NCBI RefSeq assembly: GCF_022429565.1
Contig: NZ_CP092487.1
Coordinates: forward strand, 274,001-338,000
Direction: 5' to 3'
DNA length: 64,000 nucleotides
Source of the DNA: Lutibacter sp. A64
GTDB taxonomy: Bacteria > Bacteroidota > Bacteroidia > Flavobacteriales > Flavobacteriaceae
Position 1 is the stretch's first letter. Every line of letters starts with the position of its first letter. Made by a program: the position numbers and the translations under genes. This document shows, piece after piece, positions 7,808 to 16,003 of this stretch. Below the pieces are notes generated by a model that was not told the DNA's origin, did no database searches, and saw only the letters and a program-made list of their open reading frames with translations.

Positions 7808-10405
7808 ATGAAAAAAAGCATACTCCTTTTATTTTTATGTGTGGTTTACTTAGGTAATGCACAGAATGTGAGACATATTGAAACTATTAATGATAATTGG
7901 AACTTCTACAAAGGAAGTTTAGAACAACCTTTTTCAAATGAAACTACAATAGAATGGGAAAAAGTTACGATACCACATTCTTGGAATACAGAAGATATTT
8001 TAGATGATGAAGAAGGTTATTACCGTGGAGATGGTTGGTATACAAAAACGCTAGAAATTCCTGAAGTTTATGAAAATCAACAGGTATTTTTGTTATTTGA
8101 AGGGGCTAATCAAGTTACATCATTATTTGTAAACGAAAAAGCAGTCGGCGAAGACCATATTGGAGGCTATACTACTTTTGCACGTGATATTACACATGCT
8201 ATTAAAGCAGGAAGTAATAAAATTTCAGTGAAAGTAAACAATGCACATAACGATGAAATTGTTCCGCAAGCTGCTGATTTCTCTTTTTACGGAGGTATTT
8301 ATCGCGATATTCAATTAATTATAACAAAACCAGTTCATTTTGAAGTGGCAAATGTAGGTGCTAATGCTATTTTTATAAACACTCCTGAAGTTTCAGAAAC
8401 AGAAGCAAGTGTATCGGTAAAATCGAAATTAGTTAGACCAATAAAAGGTGCATATTATGTAAAGCAATCTTTGTTTGATGCAAATAATAATTTGGTGAAA
8501 GAATTAAAAACAAAATCTAAATTTAATAAAGAAGTTGTTAGTAATTTTTCTATTGAAAATCCAAAATTATGGTCTCCCGAAAATCCTTATTTATACAAAT
8601 TGGTTTCAGAAGTTGTAAATAGTGACAAAGAAGTTTTAGATCGTATTGAAACCCCTGTAGGACTTAGATGGTTTAGATTTGACGCCAAAGAAGGTTTTTT
8701 TATCAACGGAAAACAAACTAAATTAATAGGAACCTGTAGACACCAGGATTTTTATGGAAAAGCAAATGCAGTAAGTGATGAGGTTCATAGAAATGATATG
8801 AAATTGTTAAAAGAAATGGGTTCTAACTTTTTGCGTATTGCACATTACCCGCAAGATCCAGCCATTTTAGAAATGTGTAATAAATTAGGTTTTGTTGCAA
8901 CCTTAGAAATTCCTTTTGTAGACAAGGCGGCAGCAAACGAAGCTGGTAAGCAAAATACAATTAAAATGTTAAAAGAAGCCATTCGTTATAATTACAATAA
9001 TCCTGCAATTGTTGCTTGGAATTTGGGTAATGAAACCACAATGAAAGCACCTAAAGATCAAGGGGAAGGTTATATTGAGCATTTTGTGGCAACACATAAA
9101 GTATTGGCTGAAACCATAAAAGAAGAAGATGAAACTCGTTATTCATATTCAGTTTTCTTTAGAGAACCAAAATATCAAGATGATTTAGGGATTCGTTTTA
9201 CAGAAATTGTAGGCTACAATAAATATTATGGTTGGTATGTTGAAGAATTAGAAGATATTGATAAAAATTTGAAAAGTTTAGTAAGTCGTTCATTGGAATT
9301 AGATCCAGACAAACCATTTATTTTAAGTGAATATGGTGGAGGAGCAGATCCAAGAATTAGATCTTACAATCCAACACGATTTGATTTTAGTGTAGAATAT
9401 CAATTTTTACTACATAAAACATATATGAAAACCATTTTAGATATGCCTGAAATTGTTGGGGCAAATGTTTGGAACTATGCCGATTTTCAGGTAGAGCATC
9501 GTAAAGATGCTGTACCACATATTAATAATAAAGGGTTGGTTTCAACAACAAGAAAGAAAAAAGACGCTTATTATTTATACCAAGCTTTATTGAAAAAAAA
9601 ACCTTTTTTAGCTATTGCTTCTAAGGGTTGGACTAAAAGAGCTGGTATTGCTGATAATGACGAAGCTTTGGTTGCTACTCAACCAATTACAGTCGTAGGT
9701 AACGCAAATGATGTAGAGTTATTTATTAATGGAAAGTCTTTAGGTAAAAAAGAATTCGATTTTTCTATAGCTACTTTTAATGTGCCTTTAAAACACGGAA
9801 ATAATTTAATTGAAGTAATTTCTAAAAAAGATGGTAACACAATTAAAGATTTTGCGAATATAGAATTTGCTCTTCAGCCTAAAAATCTAAAAAGCGTAAC
9901 AAATCCATTTAAAGAAATTGCTGTTAATGTTGGTTCAACATGTTATTTTATTGAATCTCATAACGTCGATTATTTATGGATGCCAGATCAAGCGTATAAA
10001 AAAGGTAGTTTTGGTTATGTTGGTGGAGATTTATTAAGACACCCAAGTAAAAGAAGAAATACAATTGGTACAGATGTTAGTGTAAAAGGAACCGAAAATG
10101 ATCCTATTTATCAAACGCAAATGATAGGAATAGAACAATATAAATTTGACGTACCAAATGGAACTTACGAATTGTCGCTGCTTTTGGCTGAATTAAAAAC
10201 AAAAGAAACCAACATAATGAATGTTTTTGTTAATGGAGAAAAAGTTTGGGAAAATTTAAATTTAAAAGAAATCTATGGAAATGATAGAGGTGTAGCAAAA
10301 CGCTTTTTAATTACTGTTGAAAATGGTAAAGGAATTTCAGTAGATTTTAAATCTGTTGAAGGGCAAACTAGGTTAAGTGGTATAAAATTAAGAAAAGTGA
10401 ATTAA
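7808..10405 (+). CDS. GH2 beta-glycosidase with malectin-like C-terminal domain
   Basis: Exported family GH2 enzyme (beta-galactosidase or beta-glucuronidase type). Signal peptide cut at about YLGNAQ. Sugar-binding jelly roll (~20-170), immunoglobulin-like domain, TIM barrel (~300-590), then a DUF4982-like beta-sandwich and a ~150-residue malectin-like domain. The acid/base is Glu409 in NLGNETT and the nucleophile Glu508 in LSEYGGGAD, both intact. It is transcribed alone from regulon promoter 1 and ends at a bidirectional terminator shared with the convergent GntR gene. In glycan loci of this type GH2 enzymes often remove galactosyl or glucuronyl side groups; the specificity here is not readable from sequence. 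Confidence 0.92.
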   Translation: MKKSILLLFLCVVYLGNAQNVRHIETINDNWNFYKGSLEQPFSNETTIEWEKVTIPHSWNTEDILDDEEGYYRGDGWYTKTLEIPEVYENQQVFLLFEGANQVTSLFVNEKAVGEDHIGGYTTFARDITHAIKAGSNKISVKVNNAHNDEIVPQAADFSFYGGIYRDIQLIITKPVHFEVANVGANAIFINTPEVSETEASVSVKSKLVRPIKGAYYVKQSLFDANNNLVKELKTKSKFNKEVVSNFSIENPKLWSPENPYLYKLVSEVVNSDKEVLDRIETPVGLRWFRFDAKEGFFINGKQTKLIGTCRHQDFYGKANAVSDEVHRNDMKLLKEMGSNFLRIAHYPQDPAILEMCNKLGFVATLEIPFVDKAAANEAGKQNTIKMLKEAIRYNYNNPAIVAWNLGNETTMKAPKDQGEGYIEHFVATHKVLAETIKEEDETRYSYSVFFREPKYQDDLGIRFTEIVGYNKYYGWYVEELEDIDKNLKSLVSRSLELDPDKPFILSEYGGGADPRIRSYNPTRFDFSVEYQFLLHKTYMKTILDMPEIVGANVWNYADFQVEHRKDAVPHINNKGLVSTTRKKKDAYYLYQALLKKKPFLAIASKGWTKRAGIADNDEALVATQPITVVGNANDVELFINGKSLGKKEFDFSIATFNVPLKHGNNLIEVISKKDGNTIKDFANIEFALQPKNLKSVTNPFKEIAVNVGSTCYFIESHNVDYLWMPDQAYKKGSFGYVGGDLLRHPSKRRNTIGTDVSVKGTENDPIYQTQMIGIEQYKFDVPNGTYELSLLLAELKTKETNIMNVFVNGEKVWENLNLKEIYGNDRGVAKRFLITVENGKGISVDFKSVEGQTRLSGIKLRKVN

Positions 10406-10435
10406 TTATAGAATTTACTTTTAAACTAAATAACT

Positions 10436-10476
10436 AAACAAAAAGGTGAATCTGCAGATTCACCTTTTTGTTTTTT
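10436..10476. terminator. bidirectional terminator between GH2 and the GntR gene
   Basis: A perfect palindrome of about 38 bp (10436-10473, centre CTGCAG) with A-runs on one side and T-runs on the other. It works for the plus-strand GH2 transcript and the convergent minus-strand regulator, whose stop codon (10475-10477) touches it. Confidence 0.9.
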
Positions 10477-11527
10477 AAAGAGATTCTCTGTCAATAAAAT
10501 TAAAAGGTACTTGCACTTTTTTACAATCATTATTTACAATCATGTTAGCTGCTGTTTGTCCTATAATTTTAAAATCTGTAGAAATTACAGTAATACCTAA
10601 AAGTTCTTTTAACGGAGTATCATTGTATGAAATAATTCCAATGTCTTCACCAAGTTTAAATTCCTGTTCTCTTGTTTGTTTTACAAGATTTACTAGATCA
10701 GCTTCTTCAATTGTAATAAACAAATCTCCATTTTTTAAAACCATATCATCATAAATTTCATTTAGTATTTCGAAATCTAAATCATGTTCAATGCAAAATT
10801 TTTTAAAGCCATGTAAAATTCTTCTAGGGTAAGGATAAATAGCTTTATCATGGTAAACGAGCATAATTTTTTTATACTTCTTAATTTTTGATAAGGCTTG
10901 TTTTAGAGCGTTATAAATATCATTTTCAAAATCTTGAAAAATTTCAATAAAACTACCATCTATCTTTTTTGCAAACTTAGTATTATCTAAAATAATTAAT
11001 TTATTTCTGGGTATTTTCTTAACTTTATTTATAATATTTAGTGTATAACTAATGTGTTTTTGGTTGTCATCTTTAAAATGAGGCATAATAATAAAATAAT
11101 CAAATGCCGATTTATATTTCTCTAATAAATTTAAAAATAAGTTTTCATCACAATGGTAAATATGTAATTCAGTATGTGAGTTTGGCCCAATATTTTGTAT
11201 AAAACTATTGTAGGTTTTTTGTTTGTAAGTGCTTAATTTATTAACCAAAAATAAGATATTAACTTTTGAAATTAATTTAGTTTTGGAAATATAAAAACCT
11301 TTACCACGAATAGAGGTAATAATGTTTCGTTCCTTAAGAATACTATAAGCTTTTTCAACAGTGTCTCTAGATAAATAAAATTCTTCACTAAACATGTTTA
11401 TAGATGGAATCTTTTGATCCATAATAAAATTGCCTAAAGAAATATTATAAATAATAGAATCAATTATTTGCTGGTATTTAGGAACTCTAGAGTTCTCGTC
11501 AATTTTTATAAACTTTGTTAATTCCAT
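10475..11527 (-). CDS. GntR-type transcriptional regulator with sugar-binding-protein-like C-domain
   Basis: DNA-binding regulator. The N-terminal ~70 residues form a GntR winged helix (RVPKYQQIIDSIIYNI, then LSRDTVEKAYSILKE, then IRGKGFYISK). The rest resembles the periplasmic-binding-protein/LacI-like ligand domain (FDYFIIMPHF, IGIISYNDTPLKELLGITVIS), so it is probably a sugar-responsive repressor. It is divergent from the rhamnose catabolic operon, apart from the IS200 remnant between them, which suggests a role in rhamnose control. A -7 box TAAATTTG on the minus strand (11564-11571) lies inside a near-palindrome (11559-11576) that could be its own operator. Ligand and targets are inferred from position only. 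Confidence 0.85.
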   Translation of the reverse strand: MELTKFIKIDENSRVPKYQQIIDSIIYNISLGNFIMDQKIPSINMFSEEFYLSRDTVEKAYSILKERNIITSIRGKGFYISKTKLISKVNILFLVNKLSTYKQKTYNSFIQNIGPNSHTELHIYHCDENLFLNLLEKYKSAFDYFIIMPHFKDDNQKHISYTLNIINKVKKIPRNKLIILDNTKFAKKIDGSFIEIFQDFENDIYNALKQALSKIKKYKKIMLVYHDKAIYPYPRRILHGFKKFCIEHDLDFEILNEIYDDMVLKNGDLFITIEEADLVNLVKQTREQEFKLGEDIGIISYNDTPLKELLGITVISTDFKIIGQTAANMIVNNDCKKVQVPFNFIDRESL

Positions 11528-11558
11528 AAATTATTTTTTCTACAGATTAATTAATTTC

Positions 11559-11576
11559 CTTTACAAATTTATAAAG
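11559..11576 (-). promoter_or_regulatory. putative gntR promoter with overlapping near-palindrome
   Basis: CTTTACAAATTTATAAAG is an 18-bp inverted repeat with one mismatch. On the minus strand it contains TAAATTTG, a perfect Bacteroidota -7 box, 36 nt upstream of the gntR start codon. The overlap suggests autoregulation, but no second copy was found in the window. Confidence 0.4.
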
Positions 11577-11626
11577 ATTTATATAGTATGCATAATATAT
11601 AATAATTATTTTATTGGTTTTAAATT

Positions 11627-12146
11627 AGGGTATAAAACCCTGCAATTTTATTGCAGTACTTTAGTAATGTAAAAAAAAATATCTTTACAATATGACAAAT
11701 TATGAACGAAAAGGCTCTCACACAGTTAGTAGGTTAAGTTGCCATATTGTTTGGTCTACAAAATACCGTTATAAGGTTTTGAAAGGTGACATAAAAGTAA
11801 GGTGTAGAGAGTTATTAATTCAGATTTGTGATGCAGAAGAAGTTGAGATATTAAAAGGAGTAGTTAGTTCAGAGCATATTCATATGCACATTGAATATGC
11901 TCCAAAACAAAGTATAAGTTTTTTAGTAAACAAATGAAAGGTAGAATATCCCGTAAATTACAATAAGAGTTTAAGTCTATAAGAAAATCTTATTGGGGTA
12001 AACATTTTTGGGCAACAGGCTATGGGGCTTGGAGTACAAGGAATATAATTAATGAAATGCTTAATGAGTATTTAGAGCATCATCGTAAACCAAATTCAGA
12101 TAATTCTAATTTTATATTAGATTAGTTTAGGGACTTTAAGTCCCTA
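11627..12146 (+). mobile_element. IS200/IS605-type element remnant
   Basis: A broken Y1 transposase gene flanked by subterminal hairpins typical of this group. On the left are AGGGT-ATAAA-ACCCT (11627-11641) and TGCAA-TTTTA-TTGCA (11641-11655). On the right is a 9-bp stem TAGGGACTT/AAGTCCCTA (12128-12146). These elements do not make target duplications, so the exact ends are estimated from the hairpins. It sits between gntR and rhaEW. Confidence 0.75.
11692..12125 (+). pseudogene. tnpA: IS200-like Y1 transposase, frameshifted
   Basis: The first 81 codons encode the Y1 transposase start (CHIVWSTKYRYKVL, then the HUH motif region SSEHIHMHIEYAP). The frame stops at 11935 just after FLVNK, while the next frame continues with MKGRISRKLQ. 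A TAA at about 11965 then interrupts it before SYWGKHFWATGYGAW, the region holding the catalytic Tyr, and the frame ends at 12125. Two lesions make the protein non-functional. Confidence 0.85.
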
Positions 12147-12150
12147 GTAT

Positions 12151-12178
12151 AAAAAAAACTCTGCACTTGAGAGCAGAG
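12151..12178 (-). terminator. terminator-like hairpin read on the minus strand
   Basis: CTCTGC (12159-12164) pairs with GCAGAG (12173-12178). On the minus strand the stem is followed by eight Ts (A-run 12151-12158). It lies just right of the IS remnant and would stop leftward transcription towards gntR. From 12179 to 12430 no gene is visible; an AT-rich 9-bp inverted repeat (TTAAGATAT/ATATCTTAA) lies around 12324-12352. Confidence 0.5.
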
Positions 12179-12433
12179 AGATTTAGTTAGTGTGTAATAT
12201 GTCTTATGAAAAACAAAATATTCAAGAATTAGTTATGTGCCTTTTTTACTTATAATGCCTAACAAGTATAGTCTATATTAAAATATTTAGAATTTATCAT
12301 TTAAGTAAGTAATTTAAAATTAATTAAGATATATTTATTTTTTATATCTTAATAAAAAAGACTGCGAAGCAAGGTTTTAAGTATTTGTAAATAAAGGTGT
12401 TGAGTCTTGTTTGAATTTGTGTTTTTATTCGTT

Positions 12434-12450
12434 AACACTTAATAAGTGTT
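12434..12450. promoter_or_regulatory. palindromic operator-like site upstream of rhaEW
   Basis: AACACTTA-A-TAAGTGTT, a perfect 8-bp inverted repeat with a 1-nt centre, ending 4 nt before the AraC-type composite promoter. A related but wider palindrome (AAAACACTTA-4 nt-TAAGTATTTT) lies at 34403-34426 in front of another regulon operon. It is a candidate site for the GntR-type protein or another dimeric regulator. Confidence 0.45.
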
Positions 12451-12454
12451 TTTA

Positions 12455-12499
12455 CCACATAGTACAGGATACAAAAGTTTTAAAAGAGGTTTACTTTTG
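12455..12499 (+). promoter_or_regulatory. composite regulon promoter 2 (rhamnose catabolic operon)
   Basis: CCACAT-AGTA-CAGGAT (12455-12470), 21 nt, then a perfect -7 box TACTTTTG (12492-12499). rhaEW starts 31 nt downstream. Confidence 0.8.
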
Positions 12500-12530
12500 A
12501 GGTACTAATTAACTAACAAAAAACAAAATA

Positions 12531-14624
12531 ATGAAGAGTTTTAAGTATGTGGATTATTTGTGGGAAGATAAAAAGGCATTTCAGTTTAAGGATAATCAAG
12601 TTGATTTATTTCTGTATAGATCAAATATTTTAGGGGCAGATTTAAGAATCACAAATTATGGAGGCGGAAATACCAGTTGTAAAACTATAGAAAAAGATCC
12701 ACTTACAAATGAAGAAGTTGAAGTTATGTGGGTAAAAGGTTCAGGTGGAGATATTGGAACTTTAACTCGATCTGGAATTGCAGGTTTATATACAAAACGT
12801 TTAAGAAATTTAAAAAAAGTTTATGGTGGATTAGACGATGAAGATAGGATGGTTGGCCTTTTTAACCATTGTATTTATGATTTAGATAGTAAAGCGCCAT
12901 CAATAGATACACCACTGCATGGGTTACTACCTTTTGCGCATATAGATCATTTACATCCAGATGCATTAATTGCGGTTGCTGCGGCTGAAGATAGTGAAAA
13001 AGTAACCAAAGAAATTTGGGGAGATACAATGGGGTGGCTACCTTGGCAACGACCAGGTTTTGATTTAGGTTTACAATTAGAAAAATGTTTGGCAAACAAT
13101 CCCGGAATTCGAGGTATTGTATTAGGGAGCCACGGTTTATTTACCTGGGGAGATACTTCTTATGAATGTTATGTAAATAGTTTAGAGGTTGTTGAAAAGG
13201 CGTCTGAATATATAGAGCAAAAAATAAAAGAAAAAGGAAGTGTTTTTGGTGGTCAAAAAATTGAAAGTTTACCTAAAAAAGATCGTTTAGAAAAGGCGGC
13301 TCAAATTATGCCTTTATTAAGAGGTTTGTGTTCTTCTGAAAATAGAATGATTGGGCATTTTTCAGATACTGATGTTGTAATGGAGTTTATTAATAGTAAT
13401 GATTTAGAAAGATTAGCTCCAATGGGAACTTCTTGTCCAGATCATTTCTTAAGAACTAAAATTCAGCCTTTAGTATTAAATTTAGATAAAAATGAAGACT
13501 TATTAGATGTTGATGCAATTTTAAAAAAGTTAGAACCAGTATTTAAATCTTACAGACAAGAATATGTAGATTATTATAATACTTGTAAAAAAGAAAATAG
13601 CCCTGCTGTTCGTGATGCAAACCCGGTAATAATTATTTATCCTGGAATAGGAATGTTTAGTTTTGCAAAAAACAAACAAACTGCACGTGTAGCTAGCGAA
13701 TTTTATATTAATGCAATAAACGTAATGCGTGGAGCTGAAGCAATTACTTCATATACTTCCTTACCAAGACAAGAAGCATTTGATATTGAATATTGGTTGT
13801 TGGAGGAAGCAAAGTTACAACGTATGCCAAAAGAACAGCCATTATCGCGGAAAGTAGCCTTGGTAACAGGTGCAGGAGGTGGAATTGGAAAAGCAATTGC
13901 AGATAAATTAGTAGCAGAAGGCGCTAATGTTGTTTTAACCGATGTAAATGAGCAAAGCTTAATAGAAGCAAATGCAACTTATAAAAGAGATGTTGCTACC
14001 TATGCGGTTTGTGATGTTACAAATACAGATTCTATTGCTAGTGCTTATAAAAAAGCAATTTTGGAATTTGGAGGAGTAGATATTATTGTGCATAGTGCAG
14101 GATTGGCTATTTCAAAAGCCTTAGAAGATACAACTTATAAAGACTGGAATATCTTACAAAACATTTTGGTAAAAGGTCAATTTGATTTAGCAAAACAAGC
14201 TACCAAAATTATGCGTAAGCAAGGTCTGGGAGGAGATTATATTGCAATTGCAAGTAAAAACGGATTAGTAGCAGGACCAAATAACGTTGCTTACGGAACA
14301 GCAAAAGCAGCACAACAACATATGGTTCGTTTACTTGCTGCAGAATTAGGAAAAGATCAAATTAGAGTAAATACAGTTAATCCAGATGGAGTTATTGTAG
14401 GAAGTAAAATATGGGAAGGTGCTTGGGCAGAAGGTAGAGCTAAAGCCAACGGAATTACAGTTGAAGAACTCCCTGCTTTTTATGCAAAAAGAAATTTATT
14501 AAATGAAATTATTACCCCTGAAGATATTGCGAATGGCGTATTTTCTTTAGTTGGAATACTTGATAAATCTACAGGTAACATTATTAATGTGGATGGTGGT
14601 ATGGCAAATGCCTTTGTGCGATAG
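12531..14624 (+). CDS. rhaEW: bifunctional rhamnulose-1-phosphate aldolase / lactaldehyde dehydrogenase (SDR)
   Basis: Cytoplasmic fusion enzyme of L-rhamnose breakdown. The N-terminal class II aldolase (about residues 1-430; zinc-binding region HIDHLHPDAL, ITNYGGGNTSCK) splits rhamnulose-1-phosphate into DHAP and L-lactaldehyde. The C-terminal short-chain dehydrogenase (about 440-697; LVTGAGGGIGKAIA, catalytic Tyr588 and Lys592 in YGTAK, NVDGGMANAF) oxidises lactaldehyde. Length of 697 residues is normal for this fusion. First gene of the catabolic operon, from regulon promoter 2. A 26-bp palindrome separates it from rhaI. The operon also has a separate AldA, so lactaldehyde oxidation looks duplicated. 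Confidence 0.93.
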   Translation: MKSFKYVDYLWEDKKAFQFKDNQVDLFLYRSNILGADLRITNYGGGNTSCKTIEKDPLTNEEVEVMWVKGSGGDIGTLTRSGIAGLYTKRLRNLKKVYGGLDDEDRMVGLFNHCIYDLDSKAPSIDTPLHGLLPFAHIDHLHPDALIAVAAAEDSEKVTKEIWGDTMGWLPWQRPGFDLGLQLEKCLANNPGIRGIVLGSHGLFTWGDTSYECYVNSLEVVEKASEYIEQKIKEKGSVFGGQKIESLPKKDRLEKAAQIMPLLRGLCSSENRMIGHFSDTDVVMEFINSNDLERLAPMGTSCPDHFLRTKIQPLVLNLDKNEDLLDVDAILKKLEPVFKSYRQEYVDYYNTCKKENSPAVRDANPVIIIYPGIGMFSFAKNKQTARVASEFYINAINVMRGAEAITSYTSLPRQEAFDIEYWLLEEAKLQRMPKEQPLSRKVALVTGAGGGIGKAIADKLVAEGANVVLTDVNEQSLIEANATYKRDVATYAVCDVTNTDSIASAYKKAILEFGGVDIIVHSAGLAISKALEDTTYKDWNILQNILVKGQFDLAKQATKIMRKQGLGGDYIAIASKNGLVAGPNNVAYGTAKAAQQHMVRLLAAELGKDQIRVNTVNPDGVIVGSKIWEGAWAEGRAKANGITVEELPAFYAKRNLLNEIITPEDIANGVFSLVGILDKSTGNIINVDGGMANAFVR

Positions 14625-14660
14625 CATTATATGTTATAAATAATTATATCAAACATACTT

Positions 14661-14690
14661 AAATTAGTAAACTAGTTTACTAATTTTTTT
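14661..14690 (+). terminator. hairpin between rhaEW and rhaI
   Basis: Perfect 26-bp palindrome (14661-14686, centre CTAG) running into a T-tract. It lies inside the operon, 23 nt before the rhaI start. It may be a partial terminator that reduces downstream expression or an RNA-processing/stability element. Confidence 0.6.
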
Positions 14691-14712
14691 GAAACGGATA
14701 AATTTTATAAAA

Positions 14713-15993
14713 ATGAAAATAAGAGAAGAACAAATTCAAATTGAAAACCAAAAAGAGTTAACAACTCATATTGAAAATTTAGATTTTTTAGCTAATAAAT
14801 TATCAAGAAATAATTACAATGTAAATGATATTATATCAAAGCTAACAGAGTTTCAGGTGGCTATTCCAAGTTGGGCTTTAGGTGCTGGAGGTACACGTTT
14901 TGGTCGTTTTGGATTTTATGGAGAACCTTCAAATTTAGAACAAAAAATTGAAGATGTTGGTTTAATACATTCGTTAACACAAACTGCTGGAGCTGTTTCT
15001 TTACATATTCCTTGGGATGTGCCAGAAGATTATAAAGCAATTAAAGAAATTGCAACTTCATTAGAAATTAAATTTGATGCAGTAAACTCAAATACTTTTC
15101 AGGATCAAAAAAACGCTAGAGAAAGTTATAAATACGGTTCTTTAAGTAATGTTAGTCAGGCTGTACGTGAACAAGCTATTCAGCATAATAAAGATGTTAT
15201 TAATATTGGAAATAAGTTAGGTTCTAAAGCTTTAACTGTGTGGTTGGCAGATGGTTCTTGTTTTCCAGGTCAAAATAATTTTCAAACAGCTTTTCAAAAT
15301 ACACAAAATAGTTTAATTGATATTTACAAAGATCTTCCTGAAGATTGGAAAATGTTAATTGAATACAAGCCTTACGAACCAAACTTTTACAGTACTGTAA
15401 TTCAAGATTGGGGTACTTCTTTAATGTTAGCAAATGGTTGTGGAGATAAAGCTTATACACTTGTAGATTTAGGACACCATTTACCAAATAGTAATATTGA
15501 ACAAATTGTTTCAATTTTAAGTTTAAAAGGTAAATTAGGTGGATTTCACTTTAATGATAGTAAGTATGGTGATGATGATTTAACAGCAGGAAGTATTAAA
15601 CCTTATGCACTGTTCTTAATTTTTAATGAATTAGTATATGGAATGAAAAACAACCCACAAAATCCAGATTTAGCTTGGATGATAGATGCAAGTCATAATG
15701 TGAAAGATCCATTAGAAGATTTAATTCAATCTTTAGAAGCTATTCAAGAGTCATATGCAAAAGCATTGTTAGTTGATCAAGATGCTTTAAAATCTGCTCA
15801 ATTAGATAATGATGTTGTTAAATGTCAAGAAATTTTGCAAGGTGCGTTTAGAACAGATGTTAGACCATTGTTAGAAAAAGCACGTTTAAATGCAGGTGGT
15901 GCTTTAAGTCCAATTAAAGCATATAGAAATATAGATGTAAGAAATCAATTAATAGGAGAAAGAGGGAAAAACACTGTAGCTACAGGACTATAA
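14713..15993 (+). CDS. rhaI: L-rhamnose isomerase
   Basis: Converts L-rhamnose to L-rhamnulose; TIM-barrel, metal-dependent, Pseudomonas-type RhaI rather than E. coli RhaA. The segment IPSWALGAGGTRFGRFG and SLHIPWDVPEDY is characteristic. Metal-site motifs include LIEYKPYEP, LVDLGHHLP, GFHFNDSKYGDDD and MIDASHNVKDP. An in-frame TTG at 14689 would add eight residues but lies on the hairpin T-tract; the ATG at 14713 is the better start. Second gene of the operon, 10 nt before the kinase. Confidence 0.93.
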   Translation: MKIREEQIQIENQKELTTHIENLDFLANKLSRNNYNVNDIISKLTEFQVAIPSWALGAGGTRFGRFGFYGEPSNLEQKIEDVGLIHSLTQTAGAVSLHIPWDVPEDYKAIKEIATSLEIKFDAVNSNTFQDQKNARESYKYGSLSNVSQAVREQAIQHNKDVINIGNKLGSKALTVWLADGSCFPGQNNFQTAFQNTQNSLIDIYKDLPEDWKMLIEYKPYEPNFYSTVIQDWGTSLMLANGCGDKAYTLVDLGHHLPNSNIEQIVSILSLKGKLGGFHFNDSKYGDDDLTAGSIKPYALFLIFNELVYGMKNNPQNPDLAWMIDASHNVKDPLEDLIQSLEAIQESYAKALLVDQDALKSAQLDNDVVKCQEILQGAFRTDVRPLLEKARLNAGGALSPIKAYRNIDVRNQLIGERGKNTVATGL

Positions 15994-16003
15994 GCTATTT
16001 ACA

